Below, in pieces: positions 6,099-14,296 of a stretch of DNA of 14,762 nt. The stretch spans positions 1-14,762 of the forward strand of contig WLQV01000004.1 of assembly GCA_009697555.1 (NCBI GenBank). Reading direction: 5' to 3'. Within the stretch, counting starts at the first letter, position 1; each line of letters starts with the position of its first letter. Under the pieces are notes generated by a model. It worked only from the letters and a program-made list of their open reading frames with translations, was not told the DNA's origin and made no database searches. The stretch comes from Actinomycetota bacterium. Lineage in GTDB: Bacteria; Actinomycetota; Actinomycetes; Nanopelagicales; Nanopelagicaceae. The translations under genes were made by a program, and so were the position numbers.

Positions 6099-6722
6099 TT
6101 ACTTTGCAAGTGTTGAGATGGCACGTGCAGTTATTTCTGCCACGGAGCCAGTTGCACTAATTGTCGCAAGGAGTCCTTCGCCGCGATAGAAATTTACAAT
6201 CGGCGCAGTCTGGCTCTCGTACACTTCAAGGCGGCGAGAGATAACTTCCTCTTTATCGTCATCGCGTTGGTACAACTCGCCACCACATGATGGGCACTTA
6301 CTTTCGCCCACTGTTGGCTTGCCACATTCGCGACAGGTACGGCGGGAAGATAGGCGATCAATAATCTCTTTATGAGAGAGAGTGAGTTCGAGAACTGCAT
6401 CTAGCGGTGTGGATTTACTCGCCAAAATTTCGCGCAGAACTTCAGCTTGCGCAACATTGCGGGGAAAGCCATCAAGGAGAAAGCCATTGACTGCATCAGC
6501 ATGAGTGAGGCGATCGGCCACCATCTCATTGGTAACTGAATCAGGAACGAGTTCGCCGCGATCCATAAATGATTTCGCCTTCTCGCCCAGCGCAGTTCCA
6601 GCCTTCAGATTTGCGCGGAAAATATCGCCAGTGGCAATGTGTGGAATAGCAAAGTGCTCAGCTAAGAAGACAGCCTGAGTTCCTTTACCGGCGCCAGGTG
6701 GGCCAACGAGTACTAAACGCAT
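6099..6722 (-). CDS. adk: Adenylate kinase with compact zinc LID
   Basis: This enzyme interconverts ATP plus AMP and two ADP in the cytosol. The 207-residue protein has the P-loop GPPGAGKGT (7-15), the AMP-binding segment TGDIFRANL (31-39), LLDGFPRN (82-89) and, in the LID, SSRRTC followed by GGELYQRDDD. Four cysteines in the LID (C130, C133, C143, C146) would hold a structural zinc. The loop between the two Cys pairs is nine residues; in the Bacillus-type enzyme it is sixteen, so the strand usually reading YH...PP is missing. Total length is thus about ten below the long form. The ATG at 6722 has no Shine-Dalgarno and follows the secY stop by 19 bp that form a small hairpin. Confidence 0.97.
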   Translation of the reverse strand: MRLVLVGPPGAGKGTQAVFLAEHFAIPHIATGDIFRANLKAGTALGEKAKSFMDRGELVPDSVTNEMVADRLTHADAVNGFLLDGFPRNVAQAEVLREILASKSTPLDAVLELTLSHKEIIDRLSSRRTCRECGKPTVGESKCPSCGGELYQRDDDKEEVISRRLEVYESQTAPIVNFYRGEGLLATISATGSVAEITARAISTLAK

Positions 6723-6731
6723 TGAAGTTTC

Positions 6732-6748
6732 GCGCTACAAACTAGCGC
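6732..6748 (-). promoter_or_regulatory. Hairpin at the secY stop / adk start junction
   Basis: A perfect 6-bp stem GCGCTA/TAGCGC with a five-base loop spans the secY stop codon (TAG at 6744-6742) and ends nine bases before the adk ATG. No T-run follows. Since adk has no ribosome-binding site, the stem may affect ribosome handover from secY to adk, or it may be chance; it is short. Confidence 0.35.
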
Positions 6749-8037
6749 AAGAATCCTTCGTATGAACGTTGTTGCAGCTGGCTTTCAATCTGCTTTGCAG
6801 TATCAAGACCAACACCAACCACGATCAAGATGGCAGTACCACCGAATGGGAAGTTCTGGGTCGCACCGAAGAGAATAAGAGCGAAGATAGGAATGATTGC
6901 AACGAGTGCCAAGTAAACCGAACCTGGCGCTGTGATGCGTGAGAGAACATATTGCAAGTACTCAGCTGTCGGACGACCGGCGCGAATACCTGGAATAAAG
7001 CCACCATAAGTCTTCATGTTATTGGCAACTTCTTCTGGATTGAAAGTAATTGCAACATAGAAGTAGGTGAAGAAAATAATCATCAGCGCATAGGAGGCGA
7101 TGTAGATCGGGTGATCGCCCTTAACGAAGTTACGGCTAACCCATACTGCCCAGCCCGCTTGGCTGTTGGTGAAGTTCACGATAAGTGAAGGAATGTAAAG
7201 AAGTGAGGATGCAAAGATCACTGGAATAACGCCAGCTTGGTTAACTTTGATCGGAATGTAAGTAGAAGTTCCGCCGTAACTTTGGCGACCAACCATGCGC
7301 TTTGCATATTGCACTGGAATACGACGCTGTGCTTGTTCCACGAATACAACAGCGGCGACCACAACAACACCTACGGCGAGAACAAAGAGGAAGGCGAAGA
7401 GGCCTTTCTGCAATTTGATGCTCCATAGGTTGCCTGGGAAACCTGCTGCGATTGATGTAAAGATCAGAATCGACATTCCATTACCAACGCCACGATCAGT
7501 GATGAGCTCACCGAGCCACATGATTACCGAAGTTCCGGCAGTCATGATGAAGATCATGGTGACGATTCGTACCCATGATGTGTCAGGAACTATTGGTAGA
7601 GAACAACCAGAGATCAGACGACCTGGAATACGAGCAACCGCAATCAAGCCAGTTGATTGCAAGATCGCAAGACCAATAGTGAGATAACGGGTGTACTGAG
7701 TGAGCTTGGCAGTTCCGGATTGACCCTCTTCTTTCAAAGCTTCAAAGCGTGGGATAACCACAGTAAGAAGTTGAATGATGATCGAGCTGGTGATGTAAGG
7801 CATGATTCCCAGCGCAAAGACGGAGAGATGCAAGAGCGCACCACCGCTAAAGAGGTTAATCAGACCAAAGAGACCGCCGGATTGAACCTGCTTTAAACAG
7901 CTCTGCACATTGACGTAGGAAACGCCGGGTGTAGGAACTACAGAACCAAAGCGAAAGAGCGCCATGATCGAGAGAGTAAAGAAAATTTTACGGCGTAGGT
8001 CTGGAGTCTTAAACGCCTTACCAAATGCTGCAAGCAT
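6742..8037 (-). CDS. secY: Protein translocase subunit SecY
   Basis: SecY is the channel of the Sec translocon in the cytoplasmic membrane. The 431-residue protein has about ten hydrophobic segments, among them 17-35, 68-95, 155-178, 212-234, 268-290, 311-332 and 372-410. Recognisable elements are the region FSGGALLHLSVFALGIMPYI (63-82), GNGMSILIF (186-193), the lateral-gate helix GVIPVIFASSLL (269-280) and the cytosolic loop FNPEEVANNMKTYGGFIPGI (332-351) with the conserved Arg352 used by SecA and the ribosome. Ala/Val-rich stretches are typical of actinobacterial SecY. The ATG at 8037 follows GGGAGAG. It sits in the standard spc position after rplO and ahead of adk. Confidence 0.98.
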   Translation of the reverse strand: MLAAFGKAFKTPDLRRKIFFTLSIMALFRFGSVVPTPGVSYVNVQSCLKQVQSGGLFGLINLFSGGALLHLSVFALGIMPYITSSIIIQLLTVVIPRFEALKEEGQSGTAKLTQYTRYLTIGLAILQSTGLIAVARIPGRLISGCSLPIVPDTSWVRIVTMIFIMTAGTSVIMWLGELITDRGVGNGMSILIFTSIAAGFPGNLWSIKLQKGLFAFLFVLAVGVVVVAAVVFVEQAQRRIPVQYAKRMVGRQSYGGTSTYIPIKVNQAGVIPVIFASSLLYIPSLIVNFTNSQAGWAVWVSRNFVKGDHPIYIASYALMIIFFTYFYVAITFNPEEVANNMKTYGGFIPGIRAGRPTAEYLQYVLSRITAPGSVYLALVAIIPIFALILFGATQNFPFGGTAILIVVGVGLDTAKQIESQLQQRSYEGFLR

Positions 8038-8075
8038 CGCTACTCTCCCGTTTCAAATCTCTGACGTGGCTTTAC

Positions 8076-8516
8076 TTAGATCGTCTTAGTAGTTCCACCA
8101 GCTGCGGCAATCTTTTCTACTGCAGATGCAGAGAATGCATTAGCTGATACTGAAACCTTGACTGAGATTTCGCCATTGCCAAGCACCTTAACTGGGTGGC
8201 TATCGCGAACTGCACCTTTAGCAATGAGATCTGCAATTGTGACATCGCCACCCTTTGGATAAAGCGCATTAATAGTAGAAACGTTGACCGCTTGGTACTC
8301 GATACGTTCTGGATTCTTAAAGCCACGCAACTTTGGCAAGCGCATAACTAGTGGTAACTGACCACCTTCGAAACCAATACGAACGACGTTACGGGCACGT
8401 GTTCCTTTACCGCCGCGACCGGCAGTCTTTCCCTTAGATGCTTCGCCGCGACCCTTACGAGTCTTGACTTTCTTAGCACCAGGAGCTGGACGCAAATGAT
8501 GAAGTTTGAGCGTCAT
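8076..8516 (-). CDS. rplO: 50S ribosomal protein L15
   Basis: L15 is a late-assembly 23S rRNA-binding protein. The 146-residue product starts [20 protein letters not shown] and has the glycine/basic tail region [20 protein letters not shown] (22-41) that threads into rRNA, then [20 protein letters not shown] and a globular C-terminal domain with [20 protein letters not shown]. The ATG at 8516 follows the rpmD stop by two bases, and GAGGAGG inside the end of rpmD is its ribosome-binding site. It is followed after 38 bp by secY. Confidence 0.98.
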   Translation of the reverse strand: MTLKLHHLRPAPGAKKVKTRKGRGEASKGKTAGRGGKGTRARNVVRIGFEGGQLPLVMRLPKLRGFKNPERIEYQAVNVSTINALYPKGGDVTIADLIAKGAVRDSHPVKVLGNGEISVKVSVSANAFSASAVEKIAAAGGTTKTI

Positions 8517-8518
8517 AT

Positions 8519-8701
8519 TTATTCAACCTCCTCAACCTTGATCAAATGGCGAACGGCGTGAACCATGCCACGGATCTCTGGACGATCTTCTTTTACAACA
8601 ACATCGTTAATGCGCTTGAGTCCAAGTGAACGCAAGGTGTCGCGCAACTCTGGCTTACTGCCAACCTTTGAGCGAATCTGTGTGACTTTAAGACGTGGCA
8701 T
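8519..8701 (-). CDS. rpmD: 50S ribosomal protein L30
   Basis: L30 is a small 23S rRNA-binding protein. The 60-residue product, [16 protein letters not shown] through [10 protein letters not shown], has the family core [20 protein letters not shown] and [12 protein letters not shown]. Its ATG shares one base with the rpsE stop codon (TAATG), with AGGTG just upstream. The 3' end of the gene encodes EEVE through GAGGAGGTTGAA, which doubles as the ribosome-binding site of rplO. Some bacteria lack L30, so its presence is a minor trait of this lineage. Confidence 0.97.
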   Translation of the reverse strand: MPRLKVTQIRSKVGSKPELRDTLRSLGLKRINDVVVKEDRPEIRGMVHAVRHLIKVEEVE

Positions 8702-9309
8702 TAGGCACCTACCGTAATTTGTGATGCGCGAATGATTGCAGCTGGTGCAACATCGGCAAGTGGACGACCGCGACGTGCAGCGATCGCTTCTGGGCTCTCG
8801 AGTTGCTTCAATGCCGCAACAGTGGCGTGAACCATGTTGATTGCATTATTTGAACCGAGTGACTTGGTAAGTACATCTGTGATTCCAGCGCACTCAAGAA
8901 CGGCACGAACTGGACCACCGGCGATTACACCAGTACCAGGACTTGCTGGGCGAAGTAGAACAACGCCAGCTGCAGTCTCACCTTGAACTGGGTGAGGAAC
9001 TGTTCCTTGAATACGTGGCACAGTGAAGAATGATTTCTTCGCTTCTTCAACAGCCTTAGCAATTGCTTGTGGAACTTCTTTCGACTTTCCATAACCAATT
9101 CCTACTTGGCCATTGCCATCTCCCACTACAACGAGTGCAGTGAAGGAGAAGCGACGTCCACCCTTAACAACTTTAGATACGCGGTTGATGAAGACAACGC
9201 GCTCCATGAAAGGACTCTTATCCTGTTGGCGATCATCGCGACGTTCGCGACGCTCACGACGTTCTCCCTTAGGAGCCTCTTCGCGATTTGTTGCTGGAAC
9301 GATGGCCAT
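8701..9309 (-). CDS. rpsE: 30S ribosomal protein S5
   Basis: S5 acts in decoding accuracy and helps form the mRNA entry tunnel. The 202-residue protein carries an N-terminal charged extension with [11 protein letters not shown] (17-27), typical of actinobacteria. The double-stranded RNA-binding-like domain follows with [20 protein letters not shown] and [20 protein letters not shown], and the C-terminal domain with [20 protein letters not shown] and [14 protein letters not shown]. The start ATG at 9309 overlaps the rplR stop by one base (TAATG), and the ribosome-binding site is weak, so coupling to rplR is likely. The stop overlaps the rpmD start in the same way. Confidence 0.98.
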   Translation of the reverse strand: MAIVPATNREEAPKGERRERRERRDDRQQDKSPFMERVVFINRVSKVVKGGRRFSFTALVVVGDGNGQVGIGYGKSKEVPQAIAKAVEEAKKSFFTVPRIQGTVPHPVQGETAAGVVLLRPASPGTGVIAGGPVRAVLECAGITDVLTKSLGSNNAINMVHATVAALKQLESPEAIAARRGRPLADVAPAAIIRASQITVGA

Positions 9310-9686
9310 TAGAAGTCCAATCCATTCTCTCGAGCACTGTCAGCTACAGCTGCAATACGACCGTGATACTTATTTCCTGCGCGATCAAAGACCACTGAAG
9401 TAACTCCAGCTTCCTTTGCACGCTTTGCAATAAGTGCTCCTACTTGACGTGACTTTGCAGTCTTGTCACCAGATGCACCACGAAGATCTGCTTCCATAGT
9501 GGAGGCAAATGCAATGGTGCGGCTCTGAGTGTCATCGACTACCTGCACAAAGAGGTGGCGAGTTGAGCGAGAGACGACTAGGCGAGGACGCTCAGAAGTT
9601 CCGGAGACCTTCTTGCGAACACGGAAGTGACGACGACGGCGGGCATTTGTTGCCGAGCCTTTAAGGACTTTTACTCCAATTGCCAT
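9309..9686 (-). CDS. rplR: 50S ribosomal protein L18
   Basis: L18 binds 5S rRNA and, with L5, joins it to the large subunit in the central protuberance. The 125-residue product starts [20 protein letters not shown] and shows [38 protein letters not shown] and [20 protein letters not shown] before the end ARENGLDF, all standard for L18. Both ends are TAATG one-base overlaps, with rplF upstream and rpsE downstream, so the three genes are probably translated as a coupled unit. Confidence 0.98.
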   Translation of the reverse strand: MAIGVKVLKGSATNARRRRHFRVRKKVSGTSERPRLVVSRSTRHLFVQVVDDTQSRTIAFASTMEADLRGASGDKTAKSRQVGALIAKRAKEAGVTSVVFDRAGNKYHGRIAAVADSARENGLDF

Positions 9687-10225
9687 TACTTCTTACCTGT
9701 CTTTCCCTGCTTGCGACGAACTGTTTCGCCTTGCAAACGTAGACCCTTGCCCTTGTATGGATCGGCCTTACGTAACTTCTTCACCTTTGCAGCTACTTCG
9801 CCAACTAATTGCTTATCAATTCCAGAGATGTGGAAGAGAGTTGGTGAATCAACTTTGAAGGTAATTCCTTCTGGTGCAGGAAATGCGATTGGGTGGCTGT
9901 ATCCGAGCAAGAACTCAAGGTCTTTGCCCTTCTCCGCTACGCGGTAACCAACACCAACGATTTCAATTGTCTTGGTATATCCATTTGTTACACCTTCGAC
10001 CATGTTGGCAACGAGGGTGCGTGATAGACCGTGGAGTGAACGAACGATGCGCTCCTCATTAGGGCGCACTACGTTGAGAATTCCCTCGCTCTGTGAAACA
10101 TGAATGGGTTCAGCAATTACACGTGAGAGTGAACCCTTAGGTCCCTTAACGGCAACTTCTTGACCATTAATACTTACTTCAACACCCTTAGGAAGAGTGA
10201 TTGGCATTTTTCCAATACGTGACAT
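9686..10225 (-). CDS. rplF: 50S ribosomal protein L6
   Basis: L6 binds 23S rRNA near the factor-binding site. The ATG at 10225 gives a 179-residue protein starting [20 protein letters not shown], the usual L6 beginning, with [40 protein letters not shown] and the C-terminal [20 protein letters not shown]. The frame is open further upstream: a GTG at 10234 (GTGA overlap with the rpsH stop) and an ATG at 10237 would add three or four residues (MVIV). No clear Shine-Dalgarno settles the choice; the family N-terminus favours 10225. It lies directly after rpsH and is coupled to rplR by a TAATG overlap. Confidence 0.95.
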   Translation of the reverse strand: MSRIGKMPITLPKGVEVSINGQEVAVKGPKGSLSRVIAEPIHVSQSEGILNVVRPNEERIVRSLHGLSRTLVANMVEGVTNGYTKTIEIVGVGYRVAEKGKDLEFLLGYSHPIAFPAPEGITFKVDSPTLFHISGIDKQLVGEVAAKVKKLRKADPYKGKGLRLQGETVRRKQGKTGKK

Positions 10226-10230
10226 AACGA

Positions 10231-10635
10231 TCACCATACGTAGGCGAGAACTTCTCCGCCTACGCCTTGCTTATTGGCTTGCTTGTCAGTGAGCAAACCA
10301 GATGAAGTAGAGATAATCGCAACACCGAGGCCACCAAGTACTTTTGGTAGCGCAGTTGACTTTGCGTATACGCGAAGACCTGGCTTGCTCACGCGACGAA
10401 GTCCAGCAATCGAACGTTCGCGGTCAGGGCCAAACTTCAAATCTAAGACGAGAGTCTTGCCGACTCCGGATGGATTTGCATCAACGCGGTATCCCCCGAT
10501 GAAACCCTCTTGCTGCAAGATTGCAGCAATGCGGGTCTTTACCGATGATGACGGCATAGAAACCGAATCATGGTAAGCCGAGTTCGCGTTGCGCAGACGA
10601 GACAACATGTCTGCGATCGGATCTGTCATTGTCAT
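10231..10635 (-). CDS. rpsH: 30S ribosomal protein S8
   Basis: S8 binds helix 21 of 16S rRNA and is a central-domain assembly protein; in E. coli it also represses the spc operon. The 134-residue product starts [20 protein letters not shown], a form common in actinobacteria, and ends with [20 protein letters not shown] and GGEVLAYVW, the conserved rRNA-contact region. The ATG at 10635 follows AAGAGG (10647-10642) by about six bases, and that site lies in a small GGCC/GGCC hairpin. A second in-frame ATG two codons later could also serve. The gap to rpsZ is 76 bp, large for this part of the operon. Confidence 0.98.
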   Translation of the reverse strand: MTMTDPIADMLSRLRNANSAYHDSVSMPSSSVKTRIAAILQQEGFIGGYRVDANPSGVGKTLVLDLKFGPDRERSIAGLRRVSKPGLRVYAKSTALPKVLGGLGVAIISTSSGLLTDKQANKQGVGGEVLAYVW

Positions 10636-10711
10636 ACGTGGCCTCTTGGCCTTTCTCGAGCTGGTTTCTTTTCAGACCTTGCTCGTAGTTGGTGTTACAC
10701 GGATAAAAGTT
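10636..10711. other. rpsZ-rpsH spacer with a hairpin over the rpsH ribosome-binding site
   Basis: This 76-bp spacer is the only gap over 50 bp in the S10/spc part. It ends with GGCC-AAGA-GGCC (10651-10640 in mRNA sense), a 4-bp stem whose loop and 3' arm contain the rpsH ribosome-binding site AAGAGG. No promoter or terminator was recognised. The stem is short, so a regulatory role is uncertain. Confidence 0.4.
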
Positions 10712-10897
10712 TTACCAGCTTGCCTTTGTAATGCCAGGAAGTTCACCGCGGTGTGCCATCTCTCGGAAGCAGATGCGGCAAATTCCGAATTTTTGATAAA
10801 CAGCGTGGGTACGACCACAGCGCTGGCATCGTGTGTAACCACGAACCTTAAACTTTGGCTTACGAGCTGCTTTTACTTTGAGCGATGTCTTAGCCAT
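10712..10897 (-). CDS. rpsZ: 30S ribosomal protein S14, type Z (zinc-binding)
   Basis: S14 is in the head of the small subunit next to S3 and S10. The 61-residue product is the short zinc-binding form: [20 protein letters not shown], then C24-X2-C27 (CQRC) and C40-X2-C43 (CRIC), ending [11 protein letters not shown]. This type is usual in the spc operon of actinobacteria and Gram-positives; zinc-free longer forms are elsewhere when present. The ATG shares one base with the rplE stop (TAATG), and AAGGAG lies seven bases upstream. The gene may also be named rpsN in other annotations. Confidence 0.98.
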   Translation of the reverse strand: MAKTSLKVKAARKPKFKVRGYTRCQRCGRTHAVYQKFGICRICFREMAHRGELPGITKASW

Positions 10898-11454
10898 TAG
10901 TTCTCCTTGAAGGGAAAGCCGAGCATCTTAAGAAAAGCGCGACCCTCATCATCGTTGGTGGCAGTGGTAACAACGGTGATGTCCATACCACGTGGACGAT
11001 CAACTTTGTCTTGTTCGATCTCAGGGAACACAACTTGCTCAGTGAGACCAAAGGTGTAATTGCCATTTCCATCAAATTGCTTTGGTGAAAGTCCACGGAA
11101 GTCGCGGATACGTGGCAATGAGATAGAGAGCAAGCGATCGCAGAACTCCCACATACGATCGCCACGTAGTGTTACGTGTGCGCCGATTGGTTGTCCTTCA
11201 CGCAATTTAAATTGCGCGATTGATTTGCGAGACTTAGTCACTTGTGGCTTCTGGCCAGTAATTGTGGCGAGGTCGCGAATTGCACCTTCGATCAACTTGG
11301 AGTCACGAGCTGCTTCGCCGACACCCATGTTGACCACAATCTTGGTCAAGGTAGGAATCTGCATCACATTGGCGTAACCAAATTGGCTCTTAAGCGCTGG
11401 CGCGATTTCTGCGCGGTAGCGGCTCTTGAGACGAACATCAACTGCTGTTGACAT
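10897..11454 (-). CDS. rplE: 50S ribosomal protein L5
   Basis: L5 binds 5S rRNA and contacts P-site tRNA from the central protuberance. The 185-residue protein includes [72 protein letters not shown] and the C-terminal [20 protein letters not shown] followed by LKMLGFPF. Length is normal for actinobacteria. Its ATG overlaps the rplX stop by one base (TAATG), with AAAGGA upstream as the ribosome-binding site; its stop overlaps the rpsZ start in the same way. Confidence 0.98.
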   Translation of the reverse strand: MSTAVDVRLKSRYRAEIAPALKSQFGYANVMQIPTLTKIVVNMGVGEAARDSKLIEGAIRDLATITGQKPQVTKSRKSIAQFKLREGQPIGAHVTLRGDRMWEFCDRLLSISLPRIRDFRGLSPKQFDGNGNYTFGLTEQVVFPEIEQDKVDRPRGMDITVVTTATNDDEGRAFLKMLGFPFKEN

Positions 11455-11765
11455 TAGATGTCCTTTCCGGTGCGACGGGAAATGCGCACATTCTTACCAG
11501 CATCATCTTGGCGAGCGCCAAGACGTGTTGCTTTGCCATCGCCATCAACGAGCATCACATTAGAAATGTGAATCGCTGCTTCAACGGTCAAAATTCCGCC
11601 AACTTTAACGCCACGATCGCCAGTGCTCTCTTGGGTGTGACGCTTAACGCGGTTAACACCTTCAACGAGTACGCGATCTGCGAGAACATCGAGGACTTTG
11701 CCACTTGTTCCCTTATCTTTTCCGGCGATCACAAGAACTGTGTCACCTTTACGAATCTTCGCCAT
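11454..11765 (-). CDS. rplX: 50S ribosomal protein L24
   Basis: L24 is an assembly-initiating protein of the large subunit at the exit side of the peptide tunnel. The 103-residue product has an N-terminal KOW motif ([20 protein letters not shown], 3-22), followed by [14 protein letters not shown] and [20 protein letters not shown]. The ATG at 11765 follows the rplN stop by two bases. GGAGGTG inside the last codons of rplN is a strong ribosome-binding site. It overlaps rplE by one base at its 3' end. Confidence 0.98.
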   Translation of the reverse strand: MAKIRKGDTVLVIAGKDKGTSGKVLDVLADRVLVEGVNRVKRHTQESTGDRGVKVGGILTVEAAIHISNVMLVDGDGKATRLGARQDDAGKNVRISRRTGKDI

Positions 11766-11767
11766 TG

Positions 11768-12136
11768 TTAGAGCACCTCCGGAGCTAACGAGATGATCTT
11801 CATAAAGCGCTTATCGCGAAGTTCACGAGCAACTGGTCCGAAGATACGTGTGCCGCGTGGCTCGCCATCTGCCTTAAGGATCACTGCTGCATTCTCATCA
11901 AACTTGATGTATGAACCATCTGGACGGCGACGCTCTTTTACAGTGCGCACGATTACCGCCTTGACGACTTCACCCTTCTTAACCTGTCCGCCAGGAATTG
12001 CATCCTTAACAGAGCAGACGATGATGTCGCCGATGCCGGCATAGCGACGGGAGGAGCCACCGAGCACGCGAATACAGAGAAGCTCTTTGGCTCCTGTGTT
12101 ATCCGCTACCCGTAGGCGCGACTCTTGTTGAATCAT
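11768..12136 (-). CDS. rplN: 50S ribosomal protein L14
   Basis: L14 lies on the subunit interface and makes bridge contacts with 16S rRNA. The 122-residue protein is full length and highly typical: [60 protein letters not shown] and [20 protein letters not shown], ending SLAPEVL. The ATG at 12136 follows GAGGA at proper spacing in the 23-bp gap after rpsQ. It is the first gene of what is the spc operon in E. coli, but here no promoter-like gap separates it from rpsQ. Confidence 0.98.
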   Translation of the reverse strand: MIQQESRLRVADNTGAKELLCIRVLGGSSRRYAGIGDIIVCSVKDAIPGGQVKKGEVVKAVIVRTVKERRRPDGSYIKFDENAAVILKADGEPRGTRIFGPVARELRDKRFMKIISLAPEVL

Positions 12137-12159
12137 TTCTTTTCCTCTTCCCTAACTCG

Positions 12160-12429
12160 CTACTTAGCTTTTTCGATAATTTCGACAACGCGCCAACGCT
12201 TTGTTGACGAGATTGGCCGAGTTTCCATGATCAGTACGCGATCACCGATACCGGCTGCATTTGCTTCATCATGCGCTTTCAACTTATGTGAGCGCGTCAT
12301 AACTTTGCTATAGAGACCATGCTTAACGCGATCTGATACAACGACTGTGACGGTCTTATCCATCTTGTCGCTAGTAACAATTCCTTCACGTGTCTTGCGG
12401 AATCCACGAGCATCAGTTGCTTCGGTCAT
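12160..12429 (-). CDS. rpsQ: 30S ribosomal protein S17
   Basis: S17 is a primary 16S rRNA-binding protein with an OB fold. The 89-residue product has a short N-terminal extension ([16 protein letters not shown]), the core [60 protein letters not shown] and the end [10 protein letters not shown]. Its ATG overlaps the rpmC stop by four bases (ATGA), the only overlap of that type in the window, with GGAGGC just upstream as the ribosome-binding site. Confidence 0.98.
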   Translation of the reverse strand: MTEATDARGFRKTREGIVTSDKMDKTVTVVVSDRVKHGLYSKVMTRSHKLKAHDEANAAGIGDRVLIMETRPISSTKRWRVVEIIEKAK

Positions 12430-12635
12430 GCTGCGCCTCCAATTCCTAATTCACGTTCACGCAAGATGGTGTACATGCGTGCAATCTCTTTACGAACAGC
12501 GGTCAAGCGACCGTGGCTCTCGAGCTGACCAGTTGCTGCCTGGAAGCGTAAGTTGAAGAGTTCTTCCTTCAACTCGCGGACCTTTCCTTCGAGCTCCTCT
12601 GTGCCAAATTGGCGAAGTTCTTCATTGGTAGCCAT
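12426..12635 (-). CDS. rpmC: 50S ribosomal protein L29
   Basis: L29 is a small helical protein at the peptide exit site, next to L23, where it helps dock exit-site factors. The 69-residue product has the two-helix pattern [20 protein letters not shown] and [20 protein letters not shown] with the family signature in the turn. The ATG at 12635 follows the rplP stop with no gap (TAAATG), and GAGGAGG in the last rplP codons is the ribosome-binding site. The 3' end overlaps rpsQ by four bases. Confidence 0.98.
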   Translation of the reverse strand: MATNEELRQFGTEELEGKVRELKEELFNLRFQAATGQLESHGRLTAVRKEIARMYTILRERELGIGGAA

Positions 12636-13049
12636 TTATGCCTCCTCACGCGCAACAACGCGACACTTCATTGGAAGTTTGTGAATCGCAAGGCGCATAG
12701 CTTCGTGTGCAATCTCAGGTGTAACACCAGAAACTTCAAACATCACGCGACCTGGCTTGACGTTAGCAATCCACCACTCAGGAGAACCTTTACCGGAACC
12801 CATACGAGTTTCAGCTGGCTTCTTGGTAAGTGGACGATCTGGATAAATGTTGATCCATACCTTGCCACCGCGCTTGATGTAACGCGTCATTGCAATACGC
12901 GCTGCTTCAATCTGACGGTTAGTGACATAAGCAGGCTCAAGAGCTTGAATACCGTAATCACCAAATGACACTGCAGTGCCGCCCTTTGAGGCGCCAGAAC
13001 GTGATGGGTGGTGTTGCTTACGGTGCTTAACGCGACGTGGAATTAACAT
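12636..13049 (-). CDS. rplP: 50S ribosomal protein L16
   Basis: L16 organises the A-site region of the large subunit near the peptidyl transferase centre. The 137-residue protein starts [20 protein letters not shown], followed by [60 protein letters not shown] and [20 protein letters not shown]. The substrate arginine of the RoxA hydroxylase target region is present ([10 protein letters not shown]). The ATG directly abuts the rpsC stop (TAAATG), with AAGGAGG upstream. Length is normal. Confidence 0.98.
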   Translation of the reverse strand: MLIPRRVKHRKQHHPSRSGASKGGTAVSFGDYGIQALEPAYVTNRQIEAARIAMTRYIKRGGKVWINIYPDRPLTKKPAETRMGSGKGSPEWWIANVKPGRVMFEVSGVTPEIAHEAMRLAIHKLPMKCRVVAREEA

Positions 13050-13859
13050 TTACGCCTCGCCTCCTTCGCTGACAACTGGTGCATCGACAACCGCAGTTGC
13101 TGTTGCACTTGCTGCGCGCTCTTCAACGCTGCTCTTTGTTACTTCACCGCGAGGTGCACGTGGTGCACGACGTGGACGATCGGCCTTAGGAGCGCGAGCG
13201 GCAGCAAGAGCTGCGGCTTCACGCTCAGTGCGCGATTGAATAACTTCACCTTTGTAGATCCATACCTTTACGCCGAGACGGCCGAAAGTTGTATGAGCTT
13301 CTGCAAAACCGTAATCAATGTCGGCACGAAGGGTGTGCAATGGCACGCGACCTTCGCGATAGAACTCAGAGCGTGACATTTCTGCCCCGCCTAGACGTCC
13401 ACCACATTGGATACGAATACCTTTTGCGCCAGCCTTGAGTGCAGTCTGCATTGATTTACGCATTGCACGACGGAAAGAGACGCGAGCTGCAAGTTGTTCA
13501 GCAACACCTTGTGCAACAAGTTGGGCATCAATCTCAGGATTACGAACTTCGAGAATATTGAGCTGTACTTGCTTGCCAGTGAGCTTCTCCAGATCTTGAC
13601 GCAACTTATCTGCTTCCATACCGCGGCGACCAATAACGATGCCAGGGCGAGCAGTGTGAAGATCGATGCGAACACGTTCGCGAGTGCGCTCGATCTCAAT
13701 GCGAGATACGCCGGCGCGCTCCATCTTCTCCTGCATCATGCGACGAATCGCAACATCTTCTTTGACATAGTCCGCGTACAACTTGTCGGCATACCAACGA
13801 GACTTGAACTCAGTGGTGATACCAAGACGGAAGCCGTGTGGGTTTACTTTTTGACCCAT
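13050..13859 (-). CDS. rpsC: 30S ribosomal protein S3
   Basis: S3 forms part of the mRNA entry channel and unwinds structured mRNA together with S4 and S5. The 269-residue product starts [20 protein letters not shown] and has a KH domain with [13 protein letters not shown] (74-86, GRRG loop 77-80). The C-terminal domain has [40 protein letters not shown] and the normal core end near residue 211. Residues 212-269 form an Ala/Arg/Val-rich extension, longer than in E. coli (233 residues) and common in actinobacteria. The ATG shares one base with the rplV stop (TAATG); the TAA abuts the rplP start. Confidence 0.98.
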   Translation of the reverse strand: MGQKVNPHGFRLGITTEFKSRWYADKLYADYVKEDVAIRRMMQEKMERAGVSRIEIERTRERVRIDLHTARPGIVIGRRGMEADKLRQDLEKLTGKQVQLNILEVRNPEIDAQLVAQGVAEQLAARVSFRRAMRKSMQTALKAGAKGIRIQCGGRLGGAEMSRSEFYREGRVPLHTLRADIDYGFAEAHTTFGRLGVKVWIYKGEVIQSRTEREAAALAAARAPKADRPRRAPRAPRGEVTKSSVEERAASATATAVVDAPVVSEGGEA

Positions 13860-14296
13860 TACTTGGTCGCTCCCTTCTCAGTAGCGCTTACTTCTTTCTT
13901 CGCTTTTGGCTTAACTTTGGAGTTCTTCTTTGCATTAGATACTTCCAAAGTGATGTGGCTTGCACGCTTCAAAATGCGGAAACCACGGCCTTGTGCGCGA
14001 GGACGGAAGCGCTTCATTGTGATGCCTTCGTCTACGAGTGCTTCGGTAATCCAGAGTTCAGAATGTTCGCGAAGATCTGGATGCTTCTGCTTGTAGTTAG
14101 CAACGGCAGAGAGCAAGAGTGTGTAGCAATCTTGTCCTGCTGATTGCGGTGCAAACTTCAACACTGCCAACGCCTCATCAACACGCATGCCGCGAACTAA
14201 GTTAACAACGCGACGTGCCTTCTGAGGTGTGTGGCGGATTTCGCGCAGTACTGCGCGAGCGCTCTGAACTGAAGCTGTATCGACTTGATTAGCCAT
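13859..14296 (-). CDS. rplV: 50S ribosomal protein L22
   Basis: L22 lines the peptide exit tunnel with a long beta-hairpin. The ATG at 14296 gives 145 residues: [40 protein letters not shown], the tunnel hairpin [16 protein letters not shown] (97-111) and a Lys-rich tail (120-145). The frame remains open to an ATG at 14362, but the extra 22 residues would lie entirely inside rpsS and do not look like L22. The chosen start has GGAAGG (14308-14303) six bases upstream and overlaps the rpsS stop by eight bases (ATGGCTAA). The 3' end overlaps rpsC by one base. Confidence 0.97.
   Translation of the reverse strand: MANQVDTASVQSARAVLREIRHTPQKARRVVNLVRGMRVDEALAVLKFAPQSAGQDCYTLLLSAVANYKQKHPDLREHSELWITEALVDEGITMKRFRPRAQGRGFRILKRASHITLEVSNAKKNSKVKPKAKKEVSATEKGATK

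Noticed and set aside
10226..10237. GTG at 10234 or ATG at 10237 as the rplF start
   Set aside because: They would put MVIV before the usual MSRIG start of L6. Not fully excluded, since no ribosome-binding site decides, but less likely.
13494..14096. 200-codon open frame on the plus strand
   Set aside because: It lies wholly antisense to rpsC and rplV, which are certain, and its product has no family features. The same applies to plus-strand frames at 1516-1944, 3870-4280 and 7295-7687.
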